Shown here: positions 1 to 6,588 of the stretch, piece by piece
Layout: every line of letters starts with the position of its first letter
How positions within the stretch are numbered: position 1 is the first letter of the stretch
Assembly (NCBI GenBank): GCA_045586385.1
Contig: JAZNAE010000015.1
Location: forward strand, 20,434-84,433
DNA: 64,000 nt
Source of the DNA: Suilimivivens sp045586385
GTDB taxonomy: Bacteria; Bacillota; Clostridia; Lachnospirales; Lachnospiraceae
Reading direction: 5' to 3'
The notes under the pieces: model-generated
Seen by the model: only the letters and a program-made list of their open reading frames with translations
The model's database searches: none
Told to the model about the DNA's origin: nothing
Made by a program: the position numbers and the translations under genes

Positions 1-1
1 G

Positions 2-625
2 GAATTTGATAAGTACGCAATAGCAAGTTACAACGCAATACACGGAACAGAGTTTCCAACAATGGATATTACAAAGGTGAGCGGTGCGGATTTAGGAATT
101 GTTGATACCATCAATTACTGCTACATAATGACTTATTCGTTTCCTTGTCAAGATTTGAGCGTTGCCGGGAAACAAGCAGGAATGACAAAAGGTAGTGGCA
201 CACGTTCCGGCTTATTGTGGGAAGTGGAAAGGCTGCTTAATGAAGTGGAGAATCTTCCGCAAGTATTACTAATGGAGAACGTTCCACAAGTGCATGGCAA
301 AAAGAATATGGAAGATTTCCAAAGATGGATTCAGTTTTTGGAGAACAAAGGATATTCAAACTACTGGCAAGATTTGAATGCTAAAAATTACGGAGTGGCA
401 CAGAATCGTAACAGATGTTTTATGGTTAGCATCTTGGGTAATTATAAATACGATTTCCCTAAACCAATTCCACTTACCAAAACCATGAAAGACTATTTAG
501 AGGATGAAGTGGACGAGAAGTATTACATCGACAATGAAAAGGCACAGAAGTTGATTGACACATTAATCGAAAATGGCACAATTCCTCAGAGCAGAGCAGA
601 GCAGAGCAGAGCAGACTTGCGTTGA
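2..625 (+). CDS. C5-cytosine methyltransferase, N-terminal catalytic fragment (5' partial)
   Basis: The frame is open from base 2, so translation starts before the window; the ATG at 62 lies inside the conserved fold (preceded by FDKYAIASYNAIHGTEF). The fragment contains the catalytic PCQDLSVAGKQ loop (motif IV, nucleophile Cys), the MENVPQV motif VI and QNRNRCFMVS motif VIII, which together methylate C5 of cytosine using S-adenosylmethionine. It ends out of frame directly after the GCAGA repeat with the artefactual tail SRAEQSRADLR. Without the target recognition region and motif X it should not bind a specific site on its own, unless it is completed by separately translated downstream fragments, as in known split C5 methyltransferases. 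Confidence 0.75.
   Translation, partial: EFDKYAIASYNAIHGTEFPTMDITKVSGADLGIVDTINYCYIMTYSFPCQDLSVAGKQAGMTKGSGTRSGLLWEVERLLNEVENLPQVLLMENVPQVHGKKNMEDFQRWIQFLENKGYSNYWQDLNAKNYGVAQNRNRCFMVSILGNYKYDFPKPIPLTKTMKDYLEDEVDEKYYIDNEKAQKLIDTLIENGTIPQSRAEQSRADLR
591..615 (+). repeat. Pentanucleotide tandem repeat (GCAGA)x5 inside methyltransferase gene
   Basis: Five perfect GCAGA units, preceded by a partial unit CAGA (587-590). The coding frame breaks exactly here. Six or three units would join the upstream frame to the downstream frame that reads INEPRKIVFANA. A non-triplet simple repeat placed at a frame break is the classical signature of slipped-strand phase variation. Confidence 0.85.
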
Positions 626-865
626 CCTTACCATCAACGAACCAAGAAAAATTGTCTTTGCAAATGCAATTACAACAAGAGAGGACAGAGGAATTAGTAG
701 TCAAGGTCCAAAGTCAAGCGGTGTTGTCGAGTGTAAATGAATTGGGATTTATTGAACGTGGAACCGGACAACATCAAAGCAATACAGTATATGGAACTGA
801 CGGAATATGTCCGTGCGAATATTCTGTGCAGTATAAAGAGCCTTTTAAGATATTGGAGTGATTGA

Positions 866-1483
866 ATGGAAGTAAAACAGATAGGTAATTTATCGGATAA
901 AAAGACACAAAGCAGAACGGTGTATCAATCAGATGGAATTTCCCCGACTTTGTGCAGTGGAATGGATCACGGAAACACAATGCCACACATTTTGGATAAA
1001 ACAATAGTTGCCATGCGTGGCCGCAATCCCGACAATCCATCTGACAGAACAGTAGGCTCATCAACAGAGCAAAGGTTAGAGCCTAACAGTCAAGGGATAT
1101 GTAATACATTAACAAGCGTACAAAAGGATAATTTGGTTATGGAAGTTAAGCAATTAGGATTTATGGATAACGGAACCGGCCAGCATCAATCAAATACTGT
1201 TTATGATGAAAACGCCCTTTGCCCGAATATCACCACTATTGAGGGTGGCGGAACACAACAGATTAAGGTGTTAAATGAACCACAGTACCGCATTCGAAAA
1301 CTTACACCGCTTGAATGTTGGAGATTGATGGATTTTAAGGACGAAGATTTTCACAAAGCAGAAGATGTCAACAGCAATACGCAACTTTATAAACAAAGTG
1401 GAAATTCGATTTGCCGAAATGTGTTGGTGGCTATATTAGGACAAATGATAGAAGGGAAAGAGGATGCGTACAGGAAAATATAA
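866..1483 (+). CDS. C5-cytosine methyltransferase, C-terminal fragment (target recognition modules, motifs IX-X)
   Basis: This open stretch of 205 codons starts at an ATG preceded by GGAG (855-858), so it could be translated separately. It holds two or three target-recognition-like modules (IGNLSDKKTQSRTVY; AMRGRNPDNPSDRT; LGFMDNGTGQHQSNTVY), then motif IX (RIRKLTPLECWRLMDF) and motif X (SGNSICRNVLVAIL). These are the specificity and C-terminal parts of the methyltransferase whose catalytic part is at 2-625. The sequence is well preserved, which suggests recent breakage or a function as a separate subunit. It overlaps the following HNH gene by 20 bases. Confidence 0.7.
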   Translation: MEVKQIGNLSDKKTQSRTVYQSDGISPTLCSGMDHGNTMPHILDKTIVAMRGRNPDNPSDRTVGSSTEQRLEPNSQGICNTLTSVQKDNLVMEVKQLGFMDNGTGQHQSNTVYDENALCPNITTIEGGGTQQIKVLNEPQYRIRKLTPLECWRLMDFKDEDFHKAEDVNSNTQLYKQSGNSICRNVLVAILGQMIEGKEDAYRKI

Positions 1484-2003
1484 GAGAAAACTTCCATCAT
1501 GGGAAAAAGTGATTGATTTGTATGTAAACGAAAAAAAGACATTGGCTGATATATGCAGGATTTACGGATTAGCAGAAGGGTCAAAGTCTAACATATCAAA
1601 GAAGTTGCGTAAAATGGGAATCGAAATAAGACAAGATAAAGGAGAAAACCATCATAGTTGGAAAGGTGGAAGAGTAATCAAAGGCGATGGATATATTGGT
1701 ATTTGGAAACCGGAGCATGAGAGATCTGATAAGCAGGGATATGTATACGAACACACATTGGTTATAGAAAGTACGATTGGTAGACTACCAGAAAAAAATG
1801 AAGTAGTACATCACATAAACCTGGATAAACTCGACAACTCACCATCAAACCTTTGGTTGTGTGGGAACAAGGAACACTTAGTGTGCCATAGGAGTATTGA
1901 GAAACTAATAAAACCATTATTAGAAAATGGAATTATTGAGTTTGTTGACGGAGAGTATCAGATGATACCAGGAAAAGAAAATATTTATAAAGACTTGTCA
2001 TAG
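1464..2003 (+). CDS. HNH endonuclease (homing-type)
   Basis: A 179-residue protein. The N-terminal 55 residues look like a helix-turn-helix DNA reader (KTLADICRIYGLAEGSKSNI). The middle carries the HNH nuclease core EVVHHINLDKLDNSPSNLWL, with the HH pair and the Asn-Pro/Ser-Asn-Leu region typical of phage HNH_3 proteins. Such stand-alone enzymes cut DNA and usually behave as selfish homing endonucleases or as recombination helpers in phage genomes. It overlaps the end of the methyltransferase reading frame, a tight position common for intruding homing genes; the methyltransferase damage lies upstream of it. No other function is visible. Confidence 0.8.
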   Translation: MRTGKYKRKLPSWEKVIDLYVNEKKTLADICRIYGLAEGSKSNISKKLRKMGIEIRQDKGENHHSWKGGRVIKGDGYIGIWKPEHERSDKQGYVYEHTLVIESTIGRLPEKNEVVHHINLDKLDNSPSNLWLCGNKEHLVCHRSIEKLIKPLLENGIIEFVDGEYQMIPGKENIYKDLS

Positions 2004-2131
2004 GAATGGCACTACAACGCTTTTAAAGCCGCCATTTCGCCACGAAAAGCAATAAAAGGTAAAGTTATCGCATAGTGACGAAAAGTGGCAGAAAAAGCCT
2101 TTAAAAGAGTTTTGGAGTGGAGGGATAAACA

Positions 2132-2446
2132 ATGATTATTAGAAGCCAGGATAAGAAAAGCATTACAACGGATTTGAACATAAATATTTATGAGGATGAT
2201 AATGGAAATTCATTTGAAATGATAAACAAATCACTTACTTCTTTGGGCACATATTCCACCGAAGAAAAAGCAATAAAGGTGTTGGATATGATACAGAATG
2301 CATATTGCAAAATGAAAGTATCTGATTGCTTAGAAAACGGTACATTATGGGAAGTTGCAGAAGTCAGCGAAAAAGAAGCCAAAGAAATAATTAAAGGAAA
2401 TAAGGAATTTTATGTTTTCCAAATGCCACAGGATAGTGAGGTGTGA
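2132..2446 (+). CDS. Hypothetical phage protein
   Basis: 104 residues, preceded by GGAGTGGAGGG. I do not recognise a family. It is mixed alpha/beta by eye and lacks signal peptide, membrane segments and Cys clusters. The motif STEEKAIKVLDMIQNAY resembles a small helical element also seen in phage proteins that act on short substrates, but this is not diagnostic. It ends two bases before the next start, so it is probably co-translated with the following small genes. Confidence 0.6.
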   Translation: MIIRSQDKKSITTDLNINIYEDDNGNSFEMINKSLTSLGTYSTEEKAIKVLDMIQNAYCKMKVSDCLENGTLWEVAEVSEKEAKEIIKGNKEFYVFQMPQDSEV

Positions 2447-2447
2447 T

Positions 2448-2708
2448 ATGAAACAATATTGCAGATATTGTATACATCTTCATGTGAACAATTTTCCGTA
2501 CTGTGATGAAAAGGAAAAGGCATTATCTGAATCGAGTTGCAAAAAGCCAAACGATTGCAAGGATTTTGCTTTTGCAGACTGTGAGCCGGAATACCAAGAT
2601 GCCTTTATGGAAAATGTAAAAGGCTATAAGCCAAGACAGAAAAAAGAACCAATAATGAAGCAGTGTGACGGACAAATAAGTTTGTTCGGGGAAGTAGGTG
2701 TAACATGA
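2448..2708 (+). CDS. Small Cys-rich phage protein
   Basis: 86 residues with about eight cysteines in the first 55 positions (CRYCIHLHVNNFPYC, then C..C..C), a pattern that suggests a zinc-binding fold. The C-terminal half ends with CDGQISLFGEVGV, an ISLF-type short motif that is common at the end of small phage proteins and resembles clamp-binding peptides; that role is a guess. The ATG at 2448 follows GTGAGGTGTG. A longer reading frame starts at 2412 but overlaps the previous gene. The stop overlaps the next ATG (ATGA). Confidence 0.6.
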   Translation: MKQYCRYCIHLHVNNFPYCDEKEKALSESSCKKPNDCKDFAFADCEPEYQDAFMENVKGYKPRQKKEPIMKQCDGQISLFGEVGVT

Positions 2709-3121
2709 AAGAATTTATAGAAAAGCTGATTGGTAGGTTGGAAGAAAAAAGTGTTGAAATTACATTTCCGTTGTACCCTGATGATTCTACAAGTTTTGTT
2801 CCTATAACAGAAGCAATATCAATCGTCAACCAACTTGCAGAGGAATATAACAACGGTTGGATTCCATTTACACAAAGAGAATTGACCGAAGAAGAAAAGG
2901 AACATTACGGTGAAGATATTAAATATATGCTTGACTGCAAACTTCCAGAAGAGGATGAAGAAATACTTGTTACATACAAATTCAAAGATAAATTTTATGT
3001 AGACCATGACATCTTTCTTAAAGACGGAAGTATGTGTTATTTGGATAGTAGCAGGGAACTTATTGATGAAGTTATTGCATGGCAACCACTTCCTGCACCG
3101 TATCAGCCGAAAGGAGAGTAG
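2705..3121 (+). CDS. DUF551-like phage protein
   Basis: 138 residues. The C-terminal half has the DUF551 layout: NNGWIPFTQRELTEEE near the start and LPEEDEEILVTYKFKDKFYV, finishing with EVIAWQPLPAPY (the family usually begins with WIPxxxxLPxxxxxVLVTY and ends with AWxPLPxPY). DUF551 proteins are short, of unknown function, and frequent in phages and prophages. The N-terminal 55 residues are helical and probably a partner-binding extension. Translationally coupled to the preceding gene by ATGA overlap. Confidence 0.65.
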   Translation: MKEFIEKLIGRLEEKSVEITFPLYPDDSTSFVPITEAISIVNQLAEEYNNGWIPFTQRELTEEEKEHYGEDIKYMLDCKLPEEDEEILVTYKFKDKFYVDHDIFLKDGSMCYLDSSRELIDEVIAWQPLPAPYQPKGE

Positions 3122-3123
3122 TC

Positions 3124-3297
3124 ATGAAGAAAAGAATACTTGAAATAATACTATGGGTGTTTTTTCTATCAACATATGTTTTTATCGACTGTTTGTTTAA
3201 AGTAATAGGATGGTCAGAAATGGCAGATGATTTTTTTTCAACATTGTTTTTTGCAATACTAATAAACATTGTCATAGAATGGATACTAAATAAGTAA
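3124..3297 (+). CDS. Small membrane protein
   Basis: 57 residues, beginning MKKRILEIILWVFFLSTYVF, with two hydrophobic helices (about residues 5-24 and 36-54) separated by a short acidic loop. It starts at an ATG three bases after the previous stop and behind GGAGAG. The two-helix shape would suit a phage membrane protein such as a small superinfection-exclusion factor, but nothing specific supports that. Confidence 0.5.
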   Translation: MKKRILEIILWVFFLSTYVFIDCLFKVIGWSEMADDFFSTLFFAILINIVIEWILNK

Positions 3298-3340
3298 GGT
3301 AAATTAACGTTTAGCGTAGTACTCGCAGAAAGGAATTGAT

Positions 3341-3865
3341 ATGGAAAGATTGAGTATTGATGAAGTAATAGAGCATTGTAAAAGGAATACCCAGCGTTGG
3401 GAACGTGCAGAAAAAGACAGAGTGCGTTTGGGTGGAAAGCCAATAAACTTTGAAACGGATGATATGTCCGACAATGTTATGAAAGAATATTGGGAACATA
3501 GGCAAGTTGCAGAATGGCTTGAACAATTAAAGGCTTATAAAGAAGCCGAAGAACAAGGCTTACTTTTGCGTTTGCCTTGTAAGGCTGGGAATACAGTATG
3601 GGTTATTGATGAGGATACACAATATCCTGATAAGAAAAAAATATATGAAGCAAAATGGACAAGAGTAACATTTGTACAAGTTACTGCTAATCATCCTTTT
3701 GAACTTCGTGGAGAAGTAAGTTACCAAGTTTATGATTATTTTTACAACGATGGAAGAATGATGCCACATGGAATGTATGTGGGACAACTTCATACAAAAG
3801 TTGGCGAAGTAGTATTTCTAACCAAAGAAGAGGCAGAAAAGGCATTTGCTAAATTAGACGATTAA
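3341..3865 (+). CDS. Hypothetical phage protein
   Basis: 174 residues, behind AGAAAGGA. The N-terminal 70 residues are helical and charged (SIDEVIEHCKRNTQRWERAE, then EYWEHRQVAEWLEQLKAYKE). From about residue 75 the text LLLRLPCKAGNTVWVIDEDT resembles a repeated element of small phage proteins (LPCKVGDTVYxI) found in many Clostridia prophages. The C-terminus FLTKEEAEKAF fits the same group. Function unknown. Confidence 0.6.
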   Translation: MERLSIDEVIEHCKRNTQRWERAEKDRVRLGGKPINFETDDMSDNVMKEYWEHRQVAEWLEQLKAYKEAEEQGLLLRLPCKAGNTVWVIDEDTQYPDKKKIYEAKWTRVTFVQVTANHPFELRGEVSYQVYDYFYNDGRMMPHGMYVGQLHTKVGEVVFLTKEEAEKAFAKLDD

Positions 3866-3890
3866 ACTGAATTTTAGAGAGGTATTGATA

Positions 3891-4052
3891 ATGATTAGAT
3901 GTAAAGGTGCAGGGTGTCAAACGGAAAAATGTTGCATAGAGTGTTCTACTAAGAATACTCATTGCATGTGTGAAGTTGCGGAAGAGTTGCATTATGACAA
4001 AGAGTTAATTTTGCAGAAATGCGAATATGCAGAGGAAAAACATGGAACGTGA
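3891..4052 (+). CDS. Very small Cys-rich phage protein
   Basis: 53 residues (MIRCKGAGCQTEKCCIECST at the start), with eight cysteines arranged in pairs, so a zinc- or metal-binding knuckle is likely. It is preceded by AGAGAGGT seven bases before the ATG, and its end overlaps the next gene by 11 bases. Length, Cys spacing and coupling support a real gene. Function unknown. Confidence 0.55.
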   Translation: MIRCKGAGCQTEKCCIECSTKNTHCMCEVAEELHYDKELILQKCEYAEEKHGT

Positions 4053-4248
4053 TGATTTTATTTATGTATGGAACACTTTAAAGCCATGCGATAGTAAGCA
4101 ATCAGAATATATTGCTATGAAGATGAGTCAAAGAAAACAGTGCGATACTTGTAAAAGATGTATTGGCGAAAACTGTGATATTTATGTTTCAGCTAAAGAA
4201 GAAGCCATGTTAGGAAAATATTTAATTGAACAGAAATTAAGTAAATAA
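4042..4248 (+). CDS. Small Cys-rich phage protein
   Basis: 68 residues starting at the ATG at 4042 (MERDDFIYVWNTLKPC). The central CDTCKRCIGENC has a tight CxxCxxC core like a metal-binding finger. Translational coupling with the preceding gene (11-base overlap). Function unknown. Confidence 0.55.
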   Translation: MERDDFIYVWNTLKPCDSKQSEYIAMKMSQRKQCDTCKRCIGENCDIYVSAKEEAMLGKYLIEQKLSK

Positions 4249-4268
4249 ACCGTAGAAAGGTAAAACAA

Positions 4269-4439
4269 ATGCAAAGAAAATATCCGCACACAATTAACGA
4301 ATATCTAAGGAAACACCGTGTAACTGGAATTGTGACAGAAACAGATGCGCTATGGTGTTCCGCAGACGGTAAAATACCAAGCGAACTAAGAAAACGCACA
4401 ATTAAGAGAGTAAATGGAACAACGGTTGTTGTTTACTAA
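4269..4439 (+). CDS. Small basic phage protein
   Basis: 56 residues (MQRKYPHTINEYLRKHRVTG at the start), preceded by GAAAGGT. It is basic, with a likely helix followed by two short strands and a terminal VVVY. It sits in a run of small accessory genes with the same leader type. No family recognised. Confidence 0.5.
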   Translation: MQRKYPHTINEYLRKHRVTGIVTETDALWCSADGKIPSELRKRTIKRVNGTTVVVY

Positions 4440-4486
4440 ACCGAACTTCAAACAATTAAAATTAACGTTTAGAGAGGTAAAGAAAT

Positions 4487-4897
4487 ATGGCAAGTCCAAA
4501 AGGATTTATATTATATCGGATATGGTATGGTGAACATCTTGCCTATCTTGGAAGAACAAAGCAACCGTTACAGGCACGCATAAGAGGTCATATGTTTGCC
4601 AAACCAATGCACCGAGCCATTGATATACATAACGTTACTAAGATTGAATATACAGAATTTCAGACGGAAGCGGATATGAACCTATATGAAATATATTATA
4701 TCAATCTATGGAAACCACCTTTAAATGTGGATGATAAAGCAAAAGATAATCTTACAATATCCCTTCCAGATAATGAATGGAAAGTGTTTATACCGTCAAA
4801 ATGGGAAGAGTGGAAAAGTCAATTACATTCAGAGGATATGTGGCAATGGTTTAAGCGTAGAAACGAAAAGATATTTGAAGATGATATTTTAAACTGA
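4487..4897 (+). CDS. GIY-YIG nuclease-like protein
   Basis: 136 residues. The N-terminus FILYRIWYGEHLAYLGRTKQ corresponds to the GIY/YIG pair (here LYR and YLG), followed by a conserved Arg (ARIRGH) and a Glu (DMNLYEIYYINLWKPPLN), which is the usual Arg/Glu catalytic layout with the final Pro-Leu-Asn-Val/Asn. These enzymes cut DNA in homing, repair or restriction. The C-terminal 50 residues are Trp-rich (EWKVFIPSKWEEWK) and not part of the fold. Preceded by the leader TTTAGAGAGGTA shared with neighbouring small genes. The GIY element is degenerate, so activity is uncertain. Confidence 0.65.
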   Translation: MASPKGFILYRIWYGEHLAYLGRTKQPLQARIRGHMFAKPMHRAIDIHNVTKIEYTEFQTEADMNLYEIYYINLWKPPLNVDDKAKDNLTISLPDNEWKVFIPSKWEEWKSQLHSEDMWQWFKRRNEKIFEDDILN

Positions 4898-4920
4898 CTA
4901 TTAGTGGAGGAAATAAGAAT

Positions 4921-5115
4921 ATGATTATTGAAGCAAATCCGTGTGAAAACTGTGATTTCACACCTTCTGTATGTGACGGTGACATAGAAATTTGTCAGTT
5001 AACAAAAGGGAATTCAAGCCCTATATCAGAAAAATCGTTTAAAAAAGAACAATTAGAACAGTACAAACGTCAGTATATGAATGACCACAAAAAAGAACTT
5101 ACAAAAGTCGATTAA
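4921..5115 (+). CDS. Small Cys-containing phage protein
   Basis: 64 residues, ATG at 4921 behind GGAGG. The N-terminal half has four cysteines (CENCDFTPSVCDGDIEIC) in a likely metal-binding knuckle and the C-terminal half is a charged helix (KKEQLEQYKRQYMNDHKKEL). Last of the small-gene run; followed by two hairpins and the recombinase gene. Function unknown. Confidence 0.5.
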   Translation: MIIEANPCENCDFTPSVCDGDIEICQLTKGNSSPISEKSFKKEQLEQYKRQYMNDHKKELTKVD

Positions 5116-5146
5116 AACCGCACTTTAGATAACTAAAAAAGAAAGC

Positions 5147-5216
5147 GGCGGTACACACTCGCCAAAGTAATTGTACCGCCATACGCAAAGAGATTATAAC
5201 ACGAAATACCTCTTTG
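5147..5216 (+). other. Two consecutive hairpins upstream of the recombinase gene
   Basis: Arms GGCGGTAC (5147-5154) and GTACCGCC (5173-5180) are exact inverted repeats around 18 bases. Directly after them CAAAGAG (5186-5192) pairs exactly with CTCTTTG (5210-5216) around 17 bases. Neither has the T-tract of a normal terminator. They may end the small-gene transcript, protect the recombinase mRNA, or be binding sites for the recombinase itself. Confidence 0.5.
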
Positions 5217-5248
5217 TGTAAAGAAGTACAGAAAGGGGAATTTTGAAA

Positions 5249-6271
5249 ATGACAAAGAACGATGTAATTAATGATGTGGTATCAAGCCTGGTAATGACAT
5301 TGAACCGGGAACAGCTTGAACTTGTGAAGTCCACATTTATAGTAAAAATGCAAGGGTATGAGATACACGAAGTATGCTTGTTGCCGTCTACAGAGGTAAG
5401 AGATAACGAATTTATATTCAAGCGGTTTATGGTAGATATGATTGCTAAAGGAATAAAGAAAAGCAGTATAACAGCGTACATGAATATTATTAAGCCGTTC
5501 TTTGATTATACCAGGATGAACTACAGAGATGTGACAGCACAGCACATTATTGATTACATTGCTTATCGGAAAATAAAGCCAAACGCACAGGGGAAAATGA
5601 ATAGCCAAACGTATATAGCAAATATCAATCGCGTAATGTTCATTTTCTTCCAGTGGGCATACAGAAAGCATCACATTGATATTGACATAATGCGTGACGT
5701 TGACAGAATTAAGCCGAAGCAGAAAAGAAAGGAACGTCTTACGGATGAAGAAATCGTGACTTGCAGAGAGAACTTAAAAGGCGTGAAAGAAAGAGCGTTG
5801 TTTGAGTTAATGATGTCTACCGGCATGAGAGTAGGAGAGATTGCTAATTTGAAAATATCGGATGTGGATTTGGTTGGTAGAAAGATACACATATCAGAGG
5901 GAAAGACGGAAAGTGCAGTCCGTGATGTGTACTTGACGATTGAAGCAAGGAACGCTTTGAGGAAGTATATCGGCAGTAGGGTATTCGGATTTGTATTCAG
6001 ACCCGAAAGAGATGTATTGCAGGAAGATATACCTATCAGCACCGGCACGATAGAAAAATGGGTAAAGGATATAGGTGCGAGAGCAAATTGCCATTGTGTA
6101 ACTACCGTGCATGTGTATCGTAAGACATTTGCAAGTTGCGAATACAGAAGAACGGGTGATGTGAAGTACGTGTCTATCCTTTTGGGTCATTCTTCTACAG
6201 CGGTGACAGAGAAATTTTATCTGGTGGATGATCTGAAAGATGTTGAGTATAAAGCATTGTATGCGGCGTAA
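5249..6271 (+). CDS. Tyrosine recombinase (integrase/XerC-D family)
   Basis: 340 residues. The N-terminal SAM-like core-binding region (about 20-140) has the AYMNIIKPFFDY pattern. The catalytic domain shows TGMRVGEIANL (first Arg, about 194), HVYRKTF (His-x-x-Arg, about 288-291), LGHSS (His, about 313) and the nucleophile Tyr in KFYLVDD (about 323). It should cut and rejoin DNA through a phosphotyrosine link. ATG 5249 is chosen because the GAAAGGGG site lies 10 bases before it; a TTG six bases upstream is too close. It lies in the middle of the prophage, between the small-gene region and the DNA methyltransferase, not next to the attachment site, so it may serve resolution, inversion or regulation rather than integration. 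Confidence 0.85.
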   Translation: MTKNDVINDVVSSLVMTLNREQLELVKSTFIVKMQGYEIHEVCLLPSTEVRDNEFIFKRFMVDMIAKGIKKSSITAYMNIIKPFFDYTRMNYRDVTAQHIIDYIAYRKIKPNAQGKMNSQTYIANINRVMFIFFQWAYRKHHIDIDIMRDVDRIKPKQKRKERLTDEEIVTCRENLKGVKERALFELMMSTGMRVGEIANLKISDVDLVGRKIHISEGKTESAVRDVYLTIEARNALRKYIGSRVFGFVFRPERDVLQEDIPISTGTIEKWVKDIGARANCHCVTTVHVYRKTFASCEYRRTGDVKYVSILLGHSSTAVTEKFYLVDDLKDVEYKALYAA

Positions 6272-6284
6272 GAAAGGGAAAAAT

Positions 6285-6587
6285 ATGCGGAAAAGAGAAA
6301 TGTCATACAGTGATTACGGCATAACAGAAGATGAAGTACGGTATATTAAATCGTTCTGCCAAAATGCTGATGAGGAACAACAGATGTTAATAAAAAGTGC
6401 TTTATCGGAATTGGTTCCGTATATTGCTCCCTATGTGTACTATTCACTGGTAGACAACCTTTCCTATGAGGACATATGCGCTAAGAACTACCTCTACATA
6501 GGCAAGGGTGACTTTTACGGACACCGCAGACAGGGCATGGCTGCTATTAAGCGGTGGATGATTTTGTATGGTATATGGGAGATGTAA
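6285..6587 (+). CDS. Hypothetical phage protein (regulator-like)
   Basis: 100 residues behind GAAAGGG, 13 bases after the recombinase stop. It is a compact helical protein (YGITEDEVRYIKSFCQ; DEEQQMLIKSALSEL; GDFYGHRRQGMAAIKRWM) resembling the small helix-rich proteins found beside late-gene regulators in Firmicute phages. The RRQGMAAIKRW segment may be a DNA-binding helix, but I cannot assign a family. Stop overlaps closely with the next gene start. Confidence 0.55.
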   Translation: MRKREMSYSDYGITEDEVRYIKSFCQNADEEQQMLIKSALSELVPYIAPYVYYSLVDNLSYEDICAKNYLYIGKGDFYGHRRQGMAAIKRWMILYGIWEM

Positions 6588-6588
6588 A

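Larger units (their letters stand above)
2..1483 (+). pseudogene. C5-cytosine DNA methyltransferase, broken by several frameshifts (5' end outside window)
   Basis: Together these bases encode one phage-type C5-cytosine methyltransferase, but the reading frame changes at least three times. Frame 2 carries residues from the window edge to about 610 with the PCQ catalytic motif IV, ENV motif VI and QNRNR motif VIII. The homologous reading then moves to frame 3 at a GCAGA tandem repeat (INEPRKIVFANA, 621-737, stop at 738-740), to frame 1 near 732 (LGFIERGTGQHQSNTVY, stop at 859-861) and to frame 2 from 866 (motifs IX and X). The region between motifs VIII and IX holds repeated modules, two of which share GTGQHQSNTVY. 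Either the gene is decaying, or the first break is a reversible repeat-length switch; the other two breaks still prevent a full-length product. Confidence 0.8.

Noticed and set aside
2..1483. Methyltransferase breaks as pure sequencing error
   Set aside because: One break sits in a simple repeat where error is possible, but the others are single-base changes in non-repetitive DNA. Cannot be excluded without reads; kept as real.
5147..5180. dif/XerCD-type recombination site
   Set aside because: Arms of 8 bases around 18 bases do not fit the 11-6-11 layout of dif sites.
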